Positions 1 through 8,450 of a stretch of DNA of 64,000 bases are shown piece by piece. Numbering within the stretch: position 1 is the stretch's first letter; each line of letters opens with the position of its first letter. The DNA is from Kiritimatiellia bacterium. GTDB taxonomy: Bacteria; Verrucomicrobiota; Kiritimatiellia; UBA8416; YA12-FULL-48-11. The stretch spans positions 62,001-126,000 of the forward strand of contig JAQUPZ010000007.1 of assembly GCA_028716365.1 (NCBI GenBank). Direction: 5' to 3'. Under the pieces are notes generated by a model. It was not told the DNA's origin. It did no database searches and saw nothing but the letters and a program-made list of their open reading frames with translations. Made by a program: the position numbers and the translations under genes.

Positions 1-1
1 T

Positions 2-739
2 AATGACAAGGGCGAGTCGCGCCTGATTCAGATGAATCGTCATGAATTCGATATGTTTATTCGGCATCACACGAGTGAAAGCTTGATTCTTGATGTGGAG
101 CTTGAGGGCGATAAGACCAGGAAGCTTCTTTTGAAGGAAGTTCAACATCATCCTGTTTCGGATGAGGTCCTTCACGTGGATTTCCTCGAGATCTCGATGA
201 CGAAGAAAATGCGCGTCAATATTCCGATACGGCTTGTTGGCGATCCAGTCGGTGTTATATCGGAGGGAGGAGTGCTTGATCAACTTATCAGGGCAGTTGA
301 AGTGGAATGCCTGCCTACCGATCTGGTAGAAGGAATTGAAGTGGACGTTTCAGGCTTAAAGGTCGGAGACGCGATCCTGGTGAACCAGATAAAAGTTGAT
401 CCTAAACTTGTGATTTTGACCAACGGTTCTGTGGCCGTGGCCCTGGTATCCATACCCAAGGTCATTGAAGAGACTCCTGCAGAAGCGGAGGCAACACCTA
501 CCGAGCCTGAAGTTATCGGTGCCAAGAAGGAAGGTGAGGAAGGGGAAGGTGAGGAAGGCGCTGGCGAAGAGGGTGCAGAGAAAGGCGCAGAAAAGGGCAA
601 GGAGAAGGGTGATAAGGCTGGAAAGGATGCTGGCAAGGAGAAGGCTCCGACGGCGGACAAGAAGACGCCTGCTACCGATAAGAAGGCTCCAGCAGCCGAC
701 AAGAAAGCTCCGGCAAAGGAAAAGAAGGGCAAGGAATAA
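2..739 (+). CDS. rplY: 50S ribosomal protein L25/Ctc, 5' end outside the window
   Basis: L25 of the longer Ctc (general stress protein) type, which binds 5S rRNA in the large subunit. The reading frame is open to the left edge, so the start codon and probably the first 20-30 residues are missing; the ATG at 32 is internal. The N-terminal 5S-binding part is followed by the TL5/Ctc beta domain (VDFLEI, then VRLVGDPVGV-like IPIRLVGDPVGV). The last roughly 85 residues are low complexity: a Glu/Gly/Ala/Lys run and then repeated Lys-Lys-x-Pro/Ala units (TADKK, ATDKK, AADKK). The pth gene follows after 16 bases, a pairing common in bacteria. The family call is firm; the function of the tail is unknown. 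Confidence 0.9.
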   Translation, partial: NDKGESRLIQMNRHEFDMFIRHHTSESLILDVELEGDKTRKLLLKEVQHHPVSDEVLHVDFLEISMTKKMRVNIPIRLVGDPVGVISEGGVLDQLIRAVEVECLPTDLVEGIEVDVSGLKVGDAILVNQIKVDPKLVILTNGSVAVALVSIPKVIEETPAEAEATPTEPEVIGAKKEGEEGEGEEGAGEEGAEKGAEKGKEKGDKAGKDAGKEKAPTADKKTPATDKKAPAADKKAPAKEKKGKE

Positions 740-755
740 AATTACGGGAAAAGGT

Positions 756-1343
756 GTGAAAGTCATTGTTGGACTGGGTAATCCGGGAAAGCAATACGAG
801 AACACGCCGCATAATGCGGGCTTTTCCGTTGTAGATGAGTTAGCTGTCAGGCTCGAATGCAGTTTCAGAAGAAGTTTCCGGTTTGACGCACGTATAGCAA
901 AAACGCTGTACGAGGAAGAAGATGTATTGCTGGTCAAGCCAGAAACGTATATGAATAGGAGTGGATTAGCTGTAGCTTCTATCCTGAAATACAGAAGGGC
1001 TGAAATCGGGAACATGATAGTGGTTCTTGATGATGCTGACCTTGAGCAGGGACAACTGCGTATAAGGAGCAATGGCAGCAGTGGCGGACATAAAGGATTA
1101 GGGTCGATCATCGAGGCCGTTGGCGGTGAGGAGTTCACCAGGGTTCGGATCGGGATCGGCAGAGAGGCCGATAATGACCTTGTGGAACATGTGTTGAAGC
1201 CTTATTCGGGTATAGACCGGCGGAAGATGAAAGAAGTCTTCAGTCTGGCGGCAGATGCTGTGATGTGTATACTTGTGTCCGACGTGTCTGAGGCTATGAA
1301 TAAATTTAACGGAATAAAAATAAAGTTCGAAAACAGAGATTAA
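756..1343 (+). CDS. pth: peptidyl-tRNA hydrolase
   Basis: Hydrolyses the ester bond of peptidyl-tRNA released from stalled ribosomes in the cytoplasm. The 195-residue length is normal for the family. The sequence opens with VIVGLGNPG (tRNA-contacting Asn9) and carries HNAGF with the catalytic His19, PETYMNRSG, and the GSSGGHKGL loop. The frame stays open far upstream inside the rplY tail, but the protein should start at the GTG at 756, because homology begins there and GGGAAAAGG precedes it. It sits between rplY and rpsF and is probably co-transcribed with them. Confidence 0.96.
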   Translation: MKVIVGLGNPGKQYENTPHNAGFSVVDELAVRLECSFRRSFRFDARIAKTLYEEEDVLLVKPETYMNRSGLAVASILKYRRAEIGNMIVVLDDADLEQGQLRIRSNGSSGGHKGLGSIIEAVGGEEFTRVRIGIGREADNDLVEHVLKPYSGIDRRKMKEVFSLAADAVMCILVSDVSEAMNKFNGIKIKFENRD

Positions 1344-1360
1344 TGCGGGGGAGAGAGTAG

Positions 1361-1708
1361 TTGAAAACTTACGAAGTAATATTTATTTTTTCGAATTCAA
1401 TCAAGGAAGATGCCCTTCAAAAGGTTATCGAACAAATTCAGGGCGAGATAACAAAGCAGAAGGGAATTGTTAAAGAGTCACGGGTATTGGGCAGGAGGCA
1501 GTTTGCCAGACCGATGAAGAAAGAGGATTCCGGTCAATATGTAAGGATTGATTTCCAGATGGAACCAGGGAATGTTTCAGCGCTTCTTGCAAAATTGAAA
1601 CTGAATGAATCAATTTTTCGTCTGCAGATGGTTGCTGCAGACGAAGTGGAACGTAATTTCAGCAGGCGAGCTCCGCTACAGGAGGATGGAATAGATGGCA
1701 TCGCTTAA
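1361..1708 (+). CDS. rpsF: 30S ribosomal protein S6
   Basis: Small-subunit protein that pairs with S18 on the platform. The 115 residues show the S6 pattern: YEVIFIF at the start, RRQFARPMKK in the middle and hydrophobic alternating strands. The start is a TTG, supported by a GGGGGAGAGAG Shine-Dalgarno region just upstream and by the absence of an ATG at that place. The 3' end overlaps ssb by 14 bases, suggesting translational coupling. It is the first gene of the classic rpsF-ssb-rpsR-rplI-dnaB cluster. Confidence 0.95.
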   Translation: MKTYEVIFIFSNSIKEDALQKVIEQIQGEITKQKGIVKESRVLGRRQFARPMKKEDSGQYVRIDFQMEPGNVSALLAKLKLNESIFRLQMVAADEVERNFSRRAPLQEDGIDGIA

Positions 1709-2144
1709 TAAAGTTTTTCTCATAGGAAATCTGACGAAAGATCCCGAAATCCGGTATACTCCTTCCGGAAAAGCGGTGGGAGACCTGCGAATGGCGATTA
1801 ACAGGAAGTTCAAAACTGCTGACGGTCAGGATCGTGATGAGACTTGTTTTGTTGCCGTTGTTGTATGGGGCAGGCAGGCTGAAACTTGCGGAGAATACCT
1901 GCACAAAGGTTCTCCTGTCATGGTTGAAGGACGTTTGCGGTATGAAGAATGGGAAAAGGATGGCAAGAAAAACAATCGTTTACGTGTTGTAGCCGAACGT
2001 GTCCAGTTCATGGGTGGGCCAAAGTCAGGAGGGTCCCGTGATACCCATGGTTCTGAACCGGCCAAAAAGGGAGAGGATGCCGGCGGGCCGGAAGAAGTTG
2101 TGGCCGACAGCGGGCCTGTGGATGAAGATAATCTGCCTTTCTAG
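1695..2144 (+). CDS. ssb: single-stranded DNA-binding protein
   Basis: Coats single-stranded DNA during replication and repair. An OB fold fills residues 1 to about 110 (NKVFLIGNLTKDPEIRYTPSGKAV, quoted here only in part: NLTKDPEIRYTPSG). An acidic, Gly-rich linker follows, ending in DEDNLPF, the variant of the DDDIPF tip that recruits partner proteins. The 149-residue length is typical. The ATG lies inside the end of rpsF, 12 bases after an AGGAGG-like stretch (ACAGGAGGATGG), so translation is probably coupled to S6. Confidence 0.96.
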   Translation: MASLNKVFLIGNLTKDPEIRYTPSGKAVGDLRMAINRKFKTADGQDRDETCFVAVVVWGRQAETCGEYLHKGSPVMVEGRLRYEEWEKDGKKNNRLRVVAERVQFMGGPKSGGSRDTHGSEPAKKGEDAGGPEEVVADSGPVDEDNLPF

Positions 2145-2183
2145 GCAGAAGGTGTGTTTGTTAGCAGGAGGTTTTTAAAGATC

Positions 2184-2426
2184 ATGGCAGGCAGAAGAAG
2201 AAATGAAGAATATGGTGAAAGAAATGAAGCTCCGTTGATCAGGAAAAAATCAAGACACCTTGAGGGTGTAAGTGATATTGATCCTTATGATTATGAACTT
2301 CTCAGGAAGTTTGTTACTGAGCACGGCAAAATCATATCGTCGCGATTGAGCGGGGCATCGGCGAAACAGCAGAGACAGATCAAGGGAGCGGTGCGTCGTG
2401 CGCGGGTTCTGGGGTTGATCCCCTGA
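2184..2426 (+). CDS. rpsR: 30S ribosomal protein S18
   Basis: S18 partners S6 on the 30S platform. The 80-residue protein has the family signature DPYDYELLRKF, IISSRLSGASAKQQRQI and a basic RRARVLGLIP end. The upstream frame is open from 2154, but the ATG at 2184 is chosen because AGGAGG at 2166-2171 sits at proper spacing and because the length then fits the family. Confidence 0.95.
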   Translation: MAGRRRNEEYGERNEAPLIRKKSRHLEGVSDIDPYDYELLRKFVTEHGKIISSRLSGASAKQQRQIKGAVRRARVLGLIP

Positions 2427-2483
2427 TGTTTCGGTGGGTATGTTGTCAGAATCGTTTTGAAGTTTTCAAATGGGGGTTTGTAT

Positions 2484-2930
2484 ATGGATAGGGAAGTTCT
2501 CCTGATGGCGGATGTGGCCGACCTTGGGTCCGAGGGTGATGTTGTCAAGGTTTCGGAAGGATATGCACGCAATTATCTTCTTCCCAGGAAGCTTGTTGCA
2601 CCGGTTACTGCTGCGACCAGAAAGCGTCTTGAAAAAATTCAGAAAGAGCGGGAAGTTGCCCGCAAGGCTGAACTTGAAGCAGCCAAAGAAATGGCGACAA
2701 AACTTGAAAAAGTTTCGTGTACTATACCGGTAAAAGCCAAAGATGAAAAACTTTATGGTTCTGTAACGGTGAATGACATTGCAGATGCGCTGAAAGCTAA
2801 TGGCGTCCAGATGGACAAGCAGAAAATACTCCTTGCTGAACCAATCAAGGAACTGGGCGTTTTTGATGTTAAGGTCAAACTGCATGCTGATGTGGAAGCT
2901 ACGATCAAGGTGTGGGTCGTTGAGGAATAG
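2484..2930 (+). CDS. rplI: 50S ribosomal protein L9
   Basis: L9 bridges the L1 stalk base with a long helix. It is 148 residues, the common bacterial length. The N-terminal domain (DVADLGSEGDVVKVSEGYARNYL in part: GDVVKVSEGYARNYLLPR) binds 23S rRNA, a charged connecting helix spans about residues 45-80, and the C-terminal domain ends in VKVWVVEE-like residues. An in-frame TTG at 2457 exists, but the ATG at 2484 with GGGGG upstream gives the canonical N terminus. It is followed after 5 bases by dnaB. Confidence 0.95.
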   Translation: MDREVLLMADVADLGSEGDVVKVSEGYARNYLLPRKLVAPVTAATRKRLEKIQKEREVARKAELEAAKEMATKLEKVSCTIPVKAKDEKLYGSVTVNDIADALKANGVQMDKQKILLAEPIKELGVFDVKVKLHADVEATIKVWVVEE

Positions 2931-2935
2931 CCGAA

Positions 2936-4384
2936 ATGGCCATGGAATCCGTCTCTTCTCAGCCTGTTACAAGAACGGGCCGGGTGCCGCCTCACAGCGA
3001 AGAAGCTGAGCGCGGCGTGCTGGGGTCGATACTGCTAGACTCTGCACGTGTGGTGGATATATGTGTCGAACGCCAGATTGTTCCCGAATCCTTTTATGTT
3101 CCGGTTCACAGGATTGTTTATGAGGCCATGCTCGACCTCGCAAAGCAGGCGGCGGCGATCGATATACTGACTGTAACGGAAAGATTGAAGGCTGTTGGCG
3201 GACTTGAGGCCATCGGTGGTACGGTTTTTCTGGATCGCCTGATTGATTCGACACCAACTGCTGCGCATGCTGAATATTATGCCGAGATAGTCCGCCAGAA
3301 GTATCTTTTACGTTCCATTATTTCCTGCGCCAGAGAAGCTGAGAACACTTGTTACGAGGCTGACGACAGCGCAGACCACACTCTCGGCAAAGTTGAACAG
3401 GCTTTTCTCGATATCACCGAGCGCCAGCATGGATATGTGATGCAATGGCCCACTGCAATCAAGCAGACAATGGAACACATAGAGAATATTTTGATTGCGC
3501 GCAAGGGCCTCAGCGGGGTTTCCACCGGTTTTGCCAATCTTGACAAGAAGCTTCAAGGGTTGCGGTCGAGTGAAATGATCATTCTTGCGGCACGTCCTTC
3601 AATGGGCAAGACATCCCTGGCAATGAATATCGCGGCAAATGTGGCCCTTGGGAAAGGCAGTGATCATGCTGCGAAAGCTGTTGGTATATTCAGTCTTGAA
3701 ATGTCGCATGAAGCGCTTGTCATGAGAATGCTTTGTTCTTACGCCGAGGTTTCGGCGTTCAAACTGGCCGGCGGTTATGTGGCTTCGAGTGCGCATGGGA
3801 AGCTTACACAGGCGGCTTCAATATTGACAAAGGCCCCAATATATCTGGATGACACAGGCGGATTGGATATTCTGGAGCTCAGGGCAAGGGCGCGCCGCAT
3901 GAAAAAGAAACAAAACATCGAGTTAATTGTTATTGATTACCTTCAGTTGCTCCATTCTTCCGAGTATGCACGCCAGGGTAAACAGGTTGAAACAGCCCAT
4001 ATTTCCGGGAACCTGAAGGCCATGGCGAAAGAGTTGAAGTTGCCGGTGTTGGTGCTCAGCCAGCTGAGCCGTGCACCGGAACAGAGAGACAAGTTGGGTA
4101 AACCCAAGTTATCAGATCTCAGGGATTCCGGTGCGATCGAGCAGGATGCGGACGTTGTCTGTATGCTAAGGCGTCCGTGCAAATACCCGGAAGATGAGGA
4201 ACAGAATGATTTAACTCTTGCTGTTGTGGATGTCGCGAAACATCGTAACGGGCCTACAGGCGAGGTAAGGCTCAATTTCGATGAAGAATTCACAAGGTTC
4301 AGGGACAGAGAACATGGTGTTGACGAGGACCTTGATACAGCTGCTGGAGCGCCGGATGCGGATGCGGAAGTGGAAGTTCAATGA
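2936..4384 (+). CDS. dnaB: replicative DNA helicase DnaB
   Basis: Hexameric helicase that unwinds DNA at the replication fork. The N-terminal domain (residues ~15-120, starting PPHSEEAERGVLGS) is followed by a RecA-like ATPase. Walker A is ARPSMGKTS, Walker B is IELIVIDYLQLL, and the DnaB motif is SDLRDSGAIEQDADVV. The 482-residue length is slightly above average and no intein is present. The tail is acidic (DEDLDTAAGAPDADAEVEVQ). Its stop overlaps the bamA start by ATGA, so the two are translationally coupled. Confidence 0.96.
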   Translation: MAMESVSSQPVTRTGRVPPHSEEAERGVLGSILLDSARVVDICVERQIVPESFYVPVHRIVYEAMLDLAKQAAAIDILTVTERLKAVGGLEAIGGTVFLDRLIDSTPTAAHAEYYAEIVRQKYLLRSIISCAREAENTCYEADDSADHTLGKVEQAFLDITERQHGYVMQWPTAIKQTMEHIENILIARKGLSGVSTGFANLDKKLQGLRSSEMIILAARPSMGKTSLAMNIAANVALGKGSDHAAKAVGIFSLEMSHEALVMRMLCSYAEVSAFKLAGGYVASSAHGKLTQAASILTKAPIYLDDTGGLDILELRARARRMKKKQNIELIVIDYLQLLHSSEYARQGKQVETAHISGNLKAMAKELKLPVLVLSQLSRAPEQRDKLGKPKLSDLRDSGAIEQDADVVCMLRRPCKYPEDEEQNDLTLAVVDVAKHRNGPTGEVRLNFDEEFTRFRDREHGVDEDLDTAAGAPDADAEVEVQ

Positions 4385-6732
4385 TAAGTTCAAAAATTAA
4401 AATTGGAATTTATACAGGGTTACTGTTTGCCTTGCTTTCTTCAGTCCATGCGGCGCAGACCATAAAGGGTGTTTTAATAAAGAATATTGGTGCCGGTCAG
4501 GTTGATGAAGGTTTTGTATATGCCCATATTGCGCTTAAACCGGGCGCAGAACTTGATGGTGCCACTCTTTCCAAAGATGTAAAAGCACTGCTTGCCTCAG
4601 GACGGTTCTCATGGGTGGGTACTGATGTTGAGGCTGTTGCCGGCGGTGTAAGGCTTACGTTTTCAATTCGTAATAAATTACTCTTGGACAGACCGATAAC
4701 AGTCACGGGCTGTGATTATTTCCGTGAAGGCAAGATTCTGGACCTTATTGGTCTTCAACCCGGCGATTTGGTGGACGATCAGGTGATGGGTGTTCGTACT
4801 CAGCAGGTCATCGAGAAGTACCGAAAGGATTATTTTCCTGATATCAGTGTAACATGGAAGATAGCAGAGATTGATCATACGAGGGGAACGGCAAAGGTGG
4901 CCGTTCAGATTAAGGAAGGAAATCGTGCCAAGGTCAAGCGGACCGATTTCATCGGTAACAAGGTTTTTTCCGCTGGTGATCTTAGAAAAAGCATGAAACA
5001 GCCTGCCTGGTGGAATCCTTGCTGGTGGTTAAAGAAAAAAAGATATGATCAAGGCGAATTTGAATCGGCAAGAGCTGAAATAACTAATCTTTACCTGGGG
5101 AAAGGATATGTTGACGCCAAAGTTGATATATCCGAAGCAAGGTATGATGAAAAAGGCAATCTCAAGGTGGTTGTCAAGATAGACGAAGGACCGCTTTATA
5201 AATTCGGGAAAGTAACTCTTAGCGGCGCCAAGTTGTTTCCTGAAACCGAATTAAAACGTTTCATCCGGGCGAAGGCTGGGATGCCGGCTTCTTCCGATAT
5301 TCTTAGGGCATCAGTGCAGGGATTGCAGGATTTTTATGGCAGCCGTGGATATGTTGATTCTGCGATCAGGCCTGTAATGGACACCGATGATGCCAAGCGT
5401 ATTGTCAATATTGATTTGGCTATCACAGAGGGAATACAGTCGAAAATAAGGAATATAAAGATCGAGGGTAATACACGGACAAAGGACAAGGTTATCCGGC
5501 GCGAACTGCTTGTTTATCCGGGAGAGATATTTGATGAAGTTAAAGTACGCCGTAGCGAGAGGATTGTAAACAATCTCGGCTATTTCAAGACCGTTCGTAG
5601 TTATCCTACGAAGACGCTTGTTCCTGACGAAAAAGATCTTGTTCTTGAGGTGGAGGAAAAGAGAACTGGACAGTTCATGATCAGCGCAGGTTTTTCGAGT
5701 ATAGACAGAATGATTGGAATGCTTGAACTCTCGCAGGGTAATTTTGATTTGTTCGGCTGGCCATATTTCACCGGTGGCGGACAGAAGATCAAATTTACTT
5801 CGCAGTTTGGATCCAGGAGAAAGTTTTACGAAATTTCATTTGTTGAACCGTGGTTTCTTGACCGAAAGCTTTCTCTGGGGGTGGACCTTTATTTAAGTGA
5901 TGTCAATTACACCGATTATGACATTGAACGAAAAGGTGTTGCCGTGACTCTCGGCAAGCCGATAACGCGTGCTGACAGGATTGAACTTCAGTACAGCATA
6001 GAAAAAGAGAGACTGAGAGACATTGCAGATACAAATGCATACGTCACTATTGACACAGGGGAAGAGTATTTTTTCAGCGATGAGCCTGAAACCTTTAAAA
6101 GCAGCGTACAGTTAACGCTCCTTCATGACACGCGTGATAATCCTTTCCTACCTACAAGAGGTAACAGGCTGAGTATTTTTGGAAGCATATCCGGTGGTGT
6201 TCTCGGGCTGGATACGGACATCTACCAGTTGGGTGCAAGGGTAAATCAATACGTACCTTTATGGTTTGGACATGTATTCAGTCTTCGTGGAAGATGCGAG
6301 GTTGTGGATTCATATTCCGATACGGAAACGGTACCTATTACAGACAGACTGTTTCTTGGCGGAGGAAGGACCCTGCGAGGATTTGATTACCGGGATGTCG
6401 GTCCTAAAGCTATCAGAAAGAGTGATTATGACAGCGGGACAAGTACAGGACATTACAGACCGGTAGGTGGTAGAAGTATGGCTATGGCCAGCGCTGAATA
6501 TACGATCCCCGTAGTTTCCATCGTGCGGATCGCGCTGTTTTTTGATATAGGAAATGTGTGGTCAGATACATATGATTTCCATCCCAATGATCTTGCAATG
6601 AGTACGGGAATGGGTTTACGACTTGATTTACCGGGTTTCCCGATTAAAATCGATTACGGGTGGGTCGTTAGAAAGGATGATGATCTGACTGATGAGGAGC
6701 CATGGATTGTATGGATAGGGCCTGATTATTGA
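4381..6732 (+). CDS. bamA: outer membrane protein assembly factor BamA
   Basis: Omp85 insertase that folds beta-barrel proteins into the outer membrane. Residues 1-25 form a signal peptide ending in VHA. POTRA repeats occupy about residues 26-420, including GNKVFS, SGAKLFPE and EGNTRTKDKVIRREL stretches. A beta barrel follows, carrying GGGRTLRGFDYRDVG, the family's (V/L)RGF lid-lock motif, and ending in Tyr as barrel proteins do. At 783 residues the size is normal. A Trp-rich segment (PAWWNPCWWLKKK, ~residues 208-220) inside the second or third POTRA is unusual. Coupled to dnaB upstream and followed by skp and lpxD, the usual envelope neighbourhood. Confidence 0.95.
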   Translation: MISSKIKIGIYTGLLFALLSSVHAAQTIKGVLIKNIGAGQVDEGFVYAHIALKPGAELDGATLSKDVKALLASGRFSWVGTDVEAVAGGVRLTFSIRNKLLLDRPITVTGCDYFREGKILDLIGLQPGDLVDDQVMGVRTQQVIEKYRKDYFPDISVTWKIAEIDHTRGTAKVAVQIKEGNRAKVKRTDFIGNKVFSAGDLRKSMKQPAWWNPCWWLKKKRYDQGEFESARAEITNLYLGKGYVDAKVDISEARYDEKGNLKVVVKIDEGPLYKFGKVTLSGAKLFPETELKRFIRAKAGMPASSDILRASVQGLQDFYGSRGYVDSAIRPVMDTDDAKRIVNIDLAITEGIQSKIRNIKIEGNTRTKDKVIRRELLVYPGEIFDEVKVRRSERIVNNLGYFKTVRSYPTKTLVPDEKDLVLEVEEKRTGQFMISAGFSSIDRMIGMLELSQGNFDLFGWPYFTGGGQKIKFTSQFGSRRKFYEISFVEPWFLDRKLSLGVDLYLSDVNYTDYDIERKGVAVTLGKPITRADRIELQYSIEKERLRDIADTNAYVTIDTGEEYFFSDEPETFKSSVQLTLLHDTRDNPFLPTRGNRLSIFGSISGGVLGLDTDIYQLGARVNQYVPLWFGHVFSLRGRCEVVDSYSDTETVPITDRLFLGGGRTLRGFDYRDVGPKAIRKSDYDSGTSTGHYRPVGGRSMAMASAEYTIPVVSIVRIALFFDIGNVWSDTYDFHPNDLAMSTGMGLRLDLPGFPIKIDYGWVVRKDDDLTDEEPWIVWIGPDY

Positions 6733-6766
6733 TTAATAGTAGATAATTAATGGAGTAAAGAGTGAC

Positions 6767-7384
6767 ATGAAAATGAAAAATGTATTGTTTGTTATTATTG
6801 CTGTTTCGATTGCGATGGTTATTTCACAGGCATGGTGTGCTGAGATCAAAATCGCGGTTGTTGACATGGCCAAGGTAATGAAGGCTTTCAACGAAACCAA
6901 ATCTGCAGAAGCCCTCCTCGAGAAGCAGATTGAGGAATTTGAAGCTGAGCAGAAAGACATGATGGCAGAGAGGGATAAAGTCCGTAAGGAGTTCGAGTCT
7001 GCCCGTGAAAGCGCAAGAGATAAGGCGTTGAGCGAAAAAGAGCGCGAAAACAAAATGGATATTGCGGAAGGAAGGCTTAATGCGCTCAGGGATTGTGAAA
7101 TGAAAATCCGGGAAAGGATGAACCAGCGTCAAAAGGAAATAGCCGATCAGAAAATGCGGATGCAGAGACGCATTGTAGGAAGACTTCGCGAAATCATAAG
7201 TAAATATTCTTCTGAAAAAGGTTATACCCTTGTGATGGATTCTTCTTCGATGGGGATTAGCGGTGTCGAGTCCGTTGTTTACAGTAAGGACGGTATCGAA
7301 GTAACTGAAGAAGTCCTGAAAATAATAAATATTGGAGTACCGGAAAAGGCTGAGAAGACTGAGTTGCCGGAGAAAAGAAAATAA
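6767..7384 (+). CDS. skp: OmpH/Skp family periplasmic chaperone
   Basis: Periplasmic holdase that carries unfolded outer membrane proteins to BamA. The 205-residue protein has a signal peptide (residues 1-24, ending AWC-A), then IKIAVVDMAKVM, the small body-domain strand. A long charged coiled coil (about residues 45-135, rich in Glu, Lys, Arg and Met) forms the tentacles, and a C-terminal strand returns as YTLVMDSSSMGI. GGAG at 6752 precedes the ATG. The position between bamA and lpxD is diagnostic. The tail PEKAEKTELPEKRK is a poorly conserved extension. Confidence 0.9.
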   Translation: MKMKNVLFVIIAVSIAMVISQAWCAEIKIAVVDMAKVMKAFNETKSAEALLEKQIEEFEAEQKDMMAERDKVRKEFESARESARDKALSEKERENKMDIAEGRLNALRDCEMKIRERMNQRQKEIADQKMRMQRRIVGRLREIISKYSSEKGYTLVMDSSSMGISGVESVVYSKDGIEVTEEVLKIINIGVPEKAEKTELPEKRK

Positions 7385-7403
7385 ATTTAAAGCAGGTGAC
7401 GTC

Positions 7404-8450
7404 ATGCCGTTAACTGTGACGGAAATTGCGAAAAAAATGGAAGGCCGTGTCGAAGGTGATGGAGATGTTGTCATTTCGGGTATGGCCGGTCTTGAAGACG
7501 GAAAGACAGGAGATATCAGCTTTCTTTCAAATCCGCGTTATTCGTCATATTTAGCAACTACTAAAGTCTCGGCTGTAGTAGTTAATGAGGATTGGAGTGG
7601 TGTATCGCCATGCTCTATTATTAGAGTCAAAAACGCCGATGCAGCTTTTGCGGTTGTTGCATCAATGTTGTGTCCACCGTCAGTTGTTCCTGGACCCGGT
7701 ATTCATCCTTCTGCGGTTATCGCTTCTGATGTGAAGCTTGGGACGGATGTAAGTATTGGGCCATACTGTATGATTGAAAAAGGTGTACGGGTCGGGGACC
7801 GTACGATTTTATTTACAGGATGTTATCTTGGCCAGGGAACAATAGTTGGTAAGGACTGCAGATTGTATCCACGTGTTTCAACTCGTGAATATACCAAGAT
7901 TGGTGATCGTGTGATAATCCATAATGGTGCGGTTATAGGCAGTGATGGATTCGGTTATTCTAAAGATGGTAAAGTTTGGAAGAAAATTCCGCAGGTCGGT
8001 ATTGTTGAGATTGGCAATGATGTCGAGATCGGCGCAAATGTTACGATTGATCGGGCCAGGTTTGGAAAGACCGTTGTCGGTAATGGTGTCAAAATAGATA
8101 ACCTGGTTCAAATAGCGCACAATGTTAAAATTGGCGAAAATACGGCGATGGCCGCACAGGTTGGTGTTTCCGGAAGCACAATAATTGGTTCGAATGTCCA
8201 ATTTGGCGGGCAAGCAGGGATCTCTGGCCATCTGCATATTGGGGACAACTCTGTGGTGGGTGCTCAAGCTGGGGTGACCAAGGATGTGAAATCATGTACT
8301 TTCGTGTCAGGTTATCCAGCCATGGAACACGACAAGGCCATAAAGCTTCATGCGCATATGGCTCGTTTGCCGGTTCTGAAGAAGAAGATCGAAGAAATGG
8401 AGAAAAGGTTGAGTGAATTGGAAGAAAGAATAGGAAAGGGTTTGAAATAA
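7404..8450 (+). CDS. lpxD: UDP-3-O-acylglucosamine N-acyltransferase LpxD
   Basis: Third lipid A step: N-acylation of UDP-3-O-acyl-glucosamine in the cytoplasm. An N-terminal uridine-binding domain (DGKTGDISFLSNPRY at ~40) is followed by left-handed beta-helix hexapeptide repeats from residue ~105, with GSDGFGYSKDGKVWKKIPQ and NVTIDRARFG and the catalytic-His region VQIAHNVKIGEN. A short C-terminal helix (LPVLKKKIEEMEKRLSELEE) follows. The ATG at 7404 is preferred over an earlier in-frame start because it matches the family length (348 aa). The stop shares one base with the galE start (TAATG). Confidence 0.95.
   Translation: MPLTVTEIAKKMEGRVEGDGDVVISGMAGLEDGKTGDISFLSNPRYSSYLATTKVSAVVVNEDWSGVSPCSIIRVKNADAAFAVVASMLCPPSVVPGPGIHPSAVIASDVKLGTDVSIGPYCMIEKGVRVGDRTILFTGCYLGQGTIVGKDCRLYPRVSTREYTKIGDRVIIHNGAVIGSDGFGYSKDGKVWKKIPQVGIVEIGNDVEIGANVTIDRARFGKTVVGNGVKIDNLVQIAHNVKIGENTAMAAQVGVSGSTIIGSNVQFGGQAGISGHLHIGDNSVVGAQAGVTKDVKSCTFVSGYPAMEHDKAIKLHAHMARLPVLKKKIEEMEKRLSELEERIGKGLK

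Noticed and set aside
280..732. Long reverse-strand ORF opposite the rplY tail
   Set aside because: It is Pro/Ser/Ala rich only because it is antisense to the Lys/Glu repeats; no ribosome site or family.
465..755. Open frame upstream of pth that could extend it by 97 residues
   Set aside because: The extra residues are Arg/Lys runs produced by the rplY repeat in another frame; Pth homology starts at the GTG at 756.
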